Below are positions 59,901-64,000 of a stretch of DNA of 64,000 bases, piece by piece. The notes below the pieces were generated by a model. The model ran no database searches and was not told the origin of the DNA. It worked only from the letters and a program-made list of their open reading frames with translations. The DNA comes from Hofstenia miamia (Eukaryota; Xenacoelomorpha; Acoela; Hofsteniidae). The first letter of the stretch is position 1. Every line of letters starts with the position of its first letter. The stretch is taken from positions 807,608 through 871,607 of the forward strand of contig CABFPE010000155.1 of the NCBI GenBank assembly GCA_900660155.1, written 5' to 3'. A program made the position numbers and the translations under genes.

Positions 59901-61477
59901 TTGGACTCAAATTATCTTTGAGCTTTCATTTTGGACTGCCCTTGTCATAGGAAATTGTCAACCAAGACTTTAGAATGCTTCTTACTATGTGAGCTAAGTC
60001 ACTTAGTTGTGTTTCAATGAATATCACTTCCAATTCAATAAAGCATCAACATTCCGTAATTATTTAGCTATAAGATCTATAAGAGTGTTTTTTCTATTAT
60101 ATTCGTCATCCATTATCTTAAAATATATTACTTACAAATAGTTATATTGTTAGGAAAGCTAGGCCTTTTTCCTTCAAGGTAGTGCAGGAATACAATACAT
60201 ATTAAATAGTTTCAGATTTTAATTTGAGAAGAGACTTCGTCGGTACCTGAGTTTATGAGTTTAAAATTCATTCTATACTATAACTATCTCCATTACTGAG
60301 ATATTTTCAGACAAAAACTTTTAATTTAATATCTCTACGTTCACATGATTAGAAAATGATATAATGTTGCAATAATTTAGAACATAAATTTTTTAAGATA
60401 GAAAGCATTCCAAAAAGATAAATTATATATATATATATATATATATAAACTTTAACTCCAAAGAATAACAATATACTTTAACTAGTGACATATTTTGCAT
60501 GAAGATAGAACATCCTGATCACCAAAAGATTTACGTCAACATTTCAATTTCTCAAGGAGTCCAAATAACTTACTATTTTTAGAAGCAGTATTATTAGATA
60601 AATTTAAGAAATTATAAGAATCATATATGTTGATCTATAACTTTATCCATGGATAACATTAATATTTTGAATTACTTATTGTATTCATCGATTTTCGCAC
60701 TAAGAAATTTGAAACATTCGACTCATTATTCTTTTAGGTAAATTTTGGCAATGCTTCTTAGAGTGACCTTTACATTTGTAATGTTTGATCGCTTATCATT
60801 AATAATTTACTACATGTATAGCACAAAGAAGTTGTTGTTGTTAATTAAATAGCAATAATAATTTGAGAGTGCTTGATTAATTATATTTAAAAATAAACTT
60901 TCAACACATAGAATTCATTTCATTTTTCCACCATCGCTACTATTTCAAATATTTTTGCGATAATGTTTTCTTAAACATCGTGTATCACATATTTCAAAAA
61001 ACAGTGTGGAATTGAGAGATTGGTCGTACCTGCCCGTACCTTATAACAACTCTGCATCCCACCAATGCCCTCGGGTTAGGTAAAACCGAGGGTGCGAATT
61101 ATGCTCATATCCACAACTGATCCACATATATATGTGTTGATTGTTAATATTTTAGTAATTTCTAGTCTTTCTGTAAGCAAAAAATTTGATGAAAACTCTT
61201 CTATATTTCTGTCTATCACTATATCTGAAAGATGTTATCCTTAAAACTTGATTATTGTATTTTATATACGACGTACAATTTGAATTCCCAAAGGAAAATA
61301 TGTCATTATTTTGCTACTTCACATTTATATTGTAAATTTCATTTTCAAATTAACAATAATACTTACAATATACCATTCTTCTGGATATAATGGATCATTG
61401 AAAAGATTATCAGGAATGGGCTGTTCAAATCCGCGTTTTGAGAGTTGCTTGATCTCTTGTCGTTTTGCCCAAACAAC
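42801..61477 (-). CDS. Furin/kexin-family proprotein convertase (5' part outside window)
   Basis: A calcium-dependent subtilisin-like endoprotease of the secretory pathway that cuts precursors after basic residues. Nine exons: 61477-61367, 57084-56855, 56580-56492, 55494-55322, 50632-50372, 48527-48403, 48052-47816, 47621-47377, 47063-46867. All have GT-AG sites and matching phases and give 555 residues. Prodomain end with KR maturation site (LSKR, residues 12-15). Catalytic Asp72 (VVIDDGID), His115 (HGTKCAGE), oxyanion Asn216 (WASGNGG), Ser313 (FSGTSAAGP). LTWRDVQ near 333. P domain from about 390, ending near SYGLELSGT. The oxyanion Asn excludes a PC2-type enzyme. Some motifs (LTWRDVQ, GFGILNA) recall PC7, others furin, so the subtype stays open. 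Signal peptide and most of the prodomain are missing. Three more segments (46839-46786, 43438-43295, 42961-42801) may form a longer C-terminus. No membrane segment is visible, so it may be soluble. Confidence 0.9.
43295..43438 (-). CDS. Candidate tail exon 11 with DKSHLT motif
   Basis: 144 nt with acceptor TTTAACTTAG and donor GTATTT, phase 1 to phase 1. It encodes [18 protein letters not shown], then [14 protein letters not shown]. The acidic/basic mix and clean boundaries look like a real exon. Assignment to the convertase rests on strand, order and phase only. Confidence 0.55.
43439..46785. other. Long gap between candidate tail exons: repeats and TE scraps
   Basis: Holds a long (TA)n run (about 44795-44853) and a GC-rich repeat-like patch at 44940-45160. 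A tRNA-like A-box segment on the minus strand lies near 45405 (TGGCCTTAGTCGG). At 46144-45944 there is a minus-strand frame with [10 protein letters not shown], weakly like the C-terminus of pogo/Tigger-type transposases. No firm gene. Confidence 0.35.
46786..46839 (-). CDS. Candidate convertase tail exon 10
   Basis: 54 nt between a good acceptor (TGCTAAC branch-like site, then TTACTTTAG) and a CAG|GTTAGA donor, encoding [17 protein letters not shown]. It fits phase 1 on both sides. It is short, and use of the upstream donor is uncertain. Confidence 0.45.
46867..47063 (-). CDS. Convertase exon 9: P domain end, stop if unspliced
   Basis: 197 nt encoding [15 protein letters not shown] and YGLELSGT, followed by a Ser/Thr/Asn-rich stretch and TGA at 46869-46867. 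A possible in-exon donor at 46880 (G|GTTCTA) would remove the stop through a 41-nt intron. Confidence 0.85.
47377..47621 (-). CDS. Convertase exon 8: P domain
   Basis: 245 nt encoding [32 protein letters not shown] and [11 protein letters not shown], the signature strands of the P domain (V-x-I-x-H-x-RGxLxIxLxSPSGT). Donor GTAAGC. Confidence 0.95.
47816..48052 (-). CDS. Convertase exon 7: end of catalytic domain
   Basis: 237 nt encoding [36 protein letters not shown] and the linker into the P domain. The acceptor inside ...GCACTTAG gives the expected QANPSLTWRD join. Donor GTATGT. Confidence 0.95.
48403..48527 (-). CDS. Convertase exon 6: catalytic Ser
   Basis: 125 nt encoding [10 protein letters not shown]...[17 protein letters not shown] and IIALTLQA. 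Contains the nucleophile Ser in GTSA. Two alanines usual in this motif (TSAAAP-x-AAG) are glycines here, and the usual His before T-G-T-S is Phe. Confidence 0.95.
48765..49290. repeat. Intronic interspersed repeat, copy 1
   Basis: Shares a series of blocks with 57255-57710 in the same order and strand (CCAAGCAATTTT.CTTCAAGCCTATTA, a TGTACTAAA block, CAGA.TTTTTTC and TTAAG.C.). Both lie in introns of the convertase gene. Identity is moderate, so they are old copies. Confidence 0.5.
49625..49690. mobile_element. hAT-like element end (CGGGC-rich)
   Basis: TAGTGCTTTTCGGGTGGCCCG followed by more CGGGC words resembles the TAGTGCTTTGC end of the 61863-62397 element. No right-hand end was found, so this is a fragment in the convertase intron. 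Confidence 0.4.
49912..49966. repeat. Interrupted (TA)n microsatellite
   Basis: Two TA runs separated by a TTTTTTTAGG segment, inside the intron before convertase exon 6. Confidence 0.85.
50372..50632 (-). CDS. Convertase exon 5: oxyanion hole
   Basis: 87 codons beginning [17 protein letters not shown], with the oxyanion Asn, [18 protein letters not shown] and the ETCASTLGT block. Donor GTACGA keeps phase with the next exon. Confidence 0.95.
50789..50926. repeat. (GA)n and (TA)n simple repeats at a LINE 3' end
   Basis: A short GAGA run at about 50790-50808 and a TA run at about 50887-50926. The TA run lies directly at the 3' end of the minus-strand LINE. Confidence 0.85.
50930..54630 (-). 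mobile_element. Nearly full-length CR1/Jockey-like LINE in a convertase intron
   Basis: ORF1 starts at 54628 ([10 protein letters not shown]) and runs to about 53630. It has a Cys/His cluster that looks like a PHD-type zinc finger (C..C, CVYC, H, C, CNVC), one TGA stop between the first cysteines, then a coiled coil. ORF2 (about 53602 to 50932) has a LINE endonuclease (ETHLS, GGNFNR for GDFNR). Reverse transcriptase follows: [33 protein letters not shown] and the [10 protein letters not shown] active site, then the [18 protein letters not shown]-terminal block. It is broken by a handful of stops and frameshifts, and the endonuclease GDFN and SDH motifs are altered. It has the same strand as the gene and lies between convertase exons 4 and 5. 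Confidence 0.85.
55322..55494 (-). CDS. Convertase exon 4
   Basis: 173 nt encoding [14 protein letters not shown] and the conserved [14 protein letters not shown]. Acceptor CATTTAG chosen because it keeps phase and yields GGIRMLDG. Donor GTAAGA. Confidence 0.95.
56492..56580 (-). CDS. Convertase exon 3: catalytic His
   Basis: 89 nt encoding [16 protein letters not shown] and [12 protein letters not shown]. Phases 2 and 1 join cleanly to its neighbours. Donor GTAATA. Confidence 0.95.
56855..57084 (-). CDS. Convertase exon 2: catalytic Asp
   Basis: 76 codons plus 2 nt. Contains [18 protein letters not shown] and [12 protein letters not shown] with the catalytic Asp, then an Asp-rich calcium-site region ([12 protein letters not shown]). 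Donor GTAAGT. Confidence 0.95.
57255..57710. repeat. Intronic interspersed repeat, copy 2
   Basis: Counterpart of 48765-49290. No coding capacity seen. Confidence 0.5.
58560..59228 (-). mobile_element. LINE reverse-transcriptase fragment (YADD type)
   Basis: On the minus strand: [16 protein letters not shown] (motif B end, about 59215-59165), [17 protein letters not shown] (motif C, about 59140-59090), then [20 protein letters not shown] and [10 protein letters not shown] (58800-58710). It is 5'-truncated where the SINE-like repeat begins. The 446-bp duplication around the N at 59315 doubles part of it. Confidence 0.8.
58869..59314. repeat. 446-bp duplication, left copy
   Basis: Nearly identical to 59316-59761, with one difference seen (G at 58964, T at 59411). 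The copies are separated by one N at 59315, consistent with unmerged contig ends or two haplotypes. Confidence 0.9.
59316..59761. repeat. 446-bp duplication, right copy
   Basis: See 58869-59314. This copy runs on smoothly into the complete SINE-like repeat at its right. Confidence 0.9.
59676..60005. repeat. SINE-like repeat, second copy
   Basis: Same family as 24812-25190: shares GTAACA.TCCAATGCTGT at the left and GAGCTTTCATTTTGGACTGC and GAGCTAAGTCA farther right. It lacks the tRNA-like head present in the 25.2-kb copy. Confidence 0.75.
60006..61366. other. Convertase intron sequence, mostly featureless
   Basis: Contains (TA)n at about 60425-60447 and, near 61065-61095, a CCTCGGGTT...AAACCGAGG hairpin in a small GC-rich patch. 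No gene seen. Confidence 0.35.
61367..61477 (-). CDS. Convertase exon 1 seen here: prodomain end and mature N-terminus
   Basis: 37 codons from [10 protein letters not shown] through QLSKR (autocleavage site) to [12 protein letters not shown]. Acceptor ...TTAATAG at 61478 and donor GTAAGT at 61366. Part of it (61432-61477) recurs at 61687-61732 in a probable assembly duplication. Confidence 0.85.
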
Positions 61478-61807
61478 CTATTAATTAAATTGTCAATTCA
61501 TAAACAGTAATATAATACGAAACGCAAATAAATATGCTGTATTGTATATTTANCTTTGATTTCACATAGTCTCAACATGCGTTGGATTAAATCTACTTAG
61601 CTCAATCCTTTAATATTAGAAATTTGGTCAAATTGGGTGAGGTCCATTTTTTTGCGCAGTTCCATCTCATATAAAAATCAATGGTNCGCGTTTTGAGAGT
61701 TGCTTGATCTCTTGTCGTTTTGCCCAAACAACCTATTAATTAAATTGTCAATTCATAAACAGTAATATAATACGAAACGCAAATAAATATGCTGTATTGT
61801 ATATTTA
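61432..61807. repeat. 121-bp duplication around two Ns, containing exon sequence
   Basis: 61432-61552 is repeated at 61687-61807. Ns at 61553 and 61686 bound an unrelated 132-bp piece. The duplicated part includes the 5' portion of the convertase exon and its acceptor, so the apparent second exon copy is most likely an assembly error. Confidence 0.85.
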
Positions 61808-61862
61808 CAAAAGTGAAGGGCAGATCTTGTATTCGCAAAATTTGATAGGATCGAATTGGGAC

Positions 61863-62397
61863 TAGTGCTTTGCATTTTTAGATTTAACGCCTCCCGTGCC
61901 CTCCCTGCGTCCGTTTATCTTCTAATGCCCGGTCCTCGCTCGGCCGTTGGAATTCACCGAGCAGGAACGGGCAGCCCGTTCAGCCCGTCATCTATTGAAA
62001 AAACGTAAAATACTACGAAATTTAATTAAAATGCACAAAAGTACTATATAATTTTGTCTTTTATTGAGAAACTTCTTACAACTCTTTGAAAATTTATTAC
62101 TTCTACCAAAGATCATGCATAGAGATTAGAGTTTTTCATTTCTGTCATTTTATTACAGCAATTGTACAACAAAATTTAAATATTTTTGTGGTAAGAGCGT
62201 AAATTTCACGGTAAATTATTAAATTTCTTTTTAAAAGCAGAAAAGATTACAGCATATTATCTTATAATTATACCAGAATTTATTTGAGGGGGCATAACAT
62301 ATGCCCGGTAATTTAAATGCCCGATGCCCAACCGCCCGTTCACAGTAATGCCCGATGCCCGCCTTCCCTTCGACTCAGGCATGCTCGCAAAACACTA
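61863..62397. mobile_element. Non-autonomous hAT-like element (MITE)
   Basis: The ends are inverted repeats TAGTGCTTTGC / (reverse complement) TAGTGTTTTGC. They are flanked by 8-bp near-duplications ATTGGGAC (61855-61862) and GTTAGGAC (62398-62405), two mismatches. Both inner ends are full of GCCCG/CGGGC words (for example ATGCCCGATGCCC), typical sub-terminal repeats. At 535 bp with no coding frame, it is a non-autonomous copy. Confidence 0.6.
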
Positions 62398-63100
62398 GTT
62401 AGGACTCGAGTAATAAATTTTTTCAAAACGCAAATTATTTTGAGGATATATTGTAACAATAAAGATCATGACTAATTGATATTGATTGTCAAGTATAACT
62501 CTATTTCATCAAGGCCAACAAAAGTAAGATCTCAATTTCGTTCTGTAATAAATTAAGTTTGAACTTGGGTCTAAGATATTTTACATTCATTTCAACAACT
62601 ACAGTCCGAAACAACCCATTTTAGTATCAAAGAATAATTAAAAATTCAAACAATGAAAACAAATAGACCAAGCCCAAGTATGCTCAATAAAATTTGTACT
62701 GTTTTAATTTTCTTTTCAAGATATGAATTCATTAACACAAAAACGTTGTTGCAAAAAAGATGACAAGATCGCTTAATATTTAAATGCAAAAAAATAGACA
62801 GAGAAAAGTCCATCAACTTCTTTTTCTACAGAATTTCGATCCTTGCGGACTATTTGCATTGTAGTACAGAAGTTAATTTATTTATTCCATGTATTAAAGT
62901 CAAACATCAATTAAAGATAATTTTCTGAGCTACATTCAACGAATTTGATAAGGATATATTATGTACTCATTCATTTTAATTTTATTAATTATTTTTGTAA
63001 TATTTCTTTTCTCATTGGCCTTATCAATATTATTTGATTATGTTATTTATTCATTTATTTTATTTTTTATGTGTAATAACTTTGGCAATAAAGTCTTTTT
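62398..63100. other. Spacer, nothing recognised
   Basis: AT-rich sequence. The missing prodomain and signal-peptide exons of the convertase are not visible here. Confidence 0.35.
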
Positions 63101-63104
63101 ACTA

Positions 63105-64000
63105 CTATCGCTACTATTATTATTATTATTATTATTATTAGCTTTATTTGCAACTATAAACTACAAAGAGATGTATGAACAGAGATGTATGAACAGAGTG
63201 GTTCTAATTTTATTTTTGCATATTTTAACTCACATAAAAATTTGCGGAATATTCCTTCCTAATTTTGTCAGATTGAAATAAGTATTGTTGCATATTGCGT
63301 TTAGAAACAATTGAAGTTCTTAGCTCATTTGGAAGAGAATTGAATATATCTGCAGCTTTAGATAAGAAGGAATCCGCACCAAAACTATTGTTTAACTGAA
63401 ACAACTTTATGTATTTATGTTAACAGGTATTCAATTTTTGCTTTCTGTAAAATATATCAGATAGAAACTTTTTCTTTTCTGATATGATTGCCATAAAATA
63501 GATAAGTGAGATAAATGACATATTTGGTTAGCTTCTGAATTTTGAAATCTTTATGAAAGCAGTTTATGTGAGAGAATCTTGGAGCACTGGCTATTTTCTC
63601 GATTATTCTATTAGACATTGTCTCAATCTTTTTCCACTTTAATGTGTATTTGCCAGTATTGAGAAGAGATCCATAGCTGAGAATCCTATATATCTCAGAC
63701 CAAGCATAATCAATGAGAAACTGATGAGGTACATTGTTTTTTATTAGGTTAATTGTATCTCTAAGAACTGCAAGCTTACGGATTTTACAATTTAAAAATT
63801 CAGTAAAATCAAGATTGTTGGTAAAAGTTAACCCAAGGTAAGTAGCTTTAGAAGAATTAGACTGTATTATATACTGCAATGTTATACTTATTGATTAATT
63901 CAGCATTGTAAGATCTTTCCAAAATATTGAATTGTGTTTTATTATATTGAGTGTGAGTTTGTTTGTTTCAAGTTGAGCAAACTCTTGTGGTGGTGGTGGT
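63105..64000 (-). mobile_element. LINE reverse-transcriptase C-terminal fragment, runs off the window
   Basis: A 140-codon minus-strand frame (63879-63457) reads TYLGLTFTNNLDF, then VLRDTINLIKNNVPHQFL, YRILSYGSLLNTG and TMSNRIIEKIASAPRFSH, the thumb and C-terminal region of non-LTR reverse transcriptases. It is followed (leftwards) by degenerate sequence and an (AAT)n tail at about 63141-63108. Upstream, an NKLTLNIIKHNSIF block near 63960 is the preceding RT segment. The element continues past the right edge, which ends in a (GGT)n run. Confidence 0.7.

Noticed and set aside
62961-63281. 106-codon hydrophobic plus-strand frame
   Set aside because: It is antisense to the decayed LINE tail, and its poly-Leu run is the (ATT)n microsatellite read in frame.
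1-64000. CRISPR arrays, operons, riboswitches, rRNA
   Set aside because: No regularly spaced repeats with spacers, no bacterial gene organisation and no rRNA-like segments were seen; the DNA is eukaryotic.

Overview
This window is eukaryotic, almost certainly from an invertebrate animal. It is A+T-rich (about two thirds by eye). Its genes are split by canonical GT-AG introns, it carries many (TA)n and (ATT)n microsatellites, and it is packed with decayed transposable elements: CR1/Jockey-like LINEs, a Penelope-like element, Ty3-type integrase, Tc1/mariner, hAT and piggyBac remnants, SINE-like repeats and small non-autonomous DNA transposons. A furin/kexin-type proprotein convertase with a P domain and a single-RRM protein fit a metazoan. 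I cannot name the phylum.

Only two multi-exon host genes are convincing, both on the minus strand. At the left, a small RNA-binding protein has one exon at 15262-15086 and a second at 402-199. The 14.7-kb intron between them cuts the RRM just before the RNP1 octamer. Nested in that intron on the opposite strand is an intronless 296-codon reading frame (10172-11062) for a secreted, cysteine-rich protein I do not recognise, with a polyadenylation signal right after the stop. The rest of the intron holds two LINE fragments, a degraded transposon-like gene, GC-rich inserts and a SINE-like patch.

From about 16 to 41 kb I see no convincing host gene, only mobile-element debris. One Penelope-like element appears to be split into three parts (25.8-25.3, 18.7-17.4 and 16.7-16.5 kb). 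A CR1 LINE seems to have broken it, and that LINE may itself be broken by a 4.7-kb insert. A truncated Tc1 transposase flanked by a perfect 54-bp direct repeat also interrupts it. Then come integrase debris, a LINE with an SGNH-hydrolase-like ORF, a deleted Tc1 with intact ends, a GGATC-rich inverted-repeat element, a piggyBac corpse (34-35.7 kb) and an hAT corpse (39.5-40.7 kb).

At the right (61.5 to 42.8 kb) lies the proprotein convertase. Nine exons give the end of the prodomain, the whole subtilisin-like catalytic domain and the P domain. Three further exon-like segments downstream keep reading phase and would add a tail with a duplicated DKSHLT-x-SG-x-IERH motif. The signal peptide and most of the prodomain are not visible and probably lie to the right of the window. 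A nearly complete LINE (54.6-50.9 kb) sits in one of its introns.

There are six single-N positions. Three places next to them carry direct duplications (866, 446 and 121 bp) that look like unmerged contig overlaps, one of them duplicating part of a convertase exon. Lengths and copy numbers around 29.3-31.1, 58.8-59.8 and 61.4-61.8 kb should not be taken at face value.
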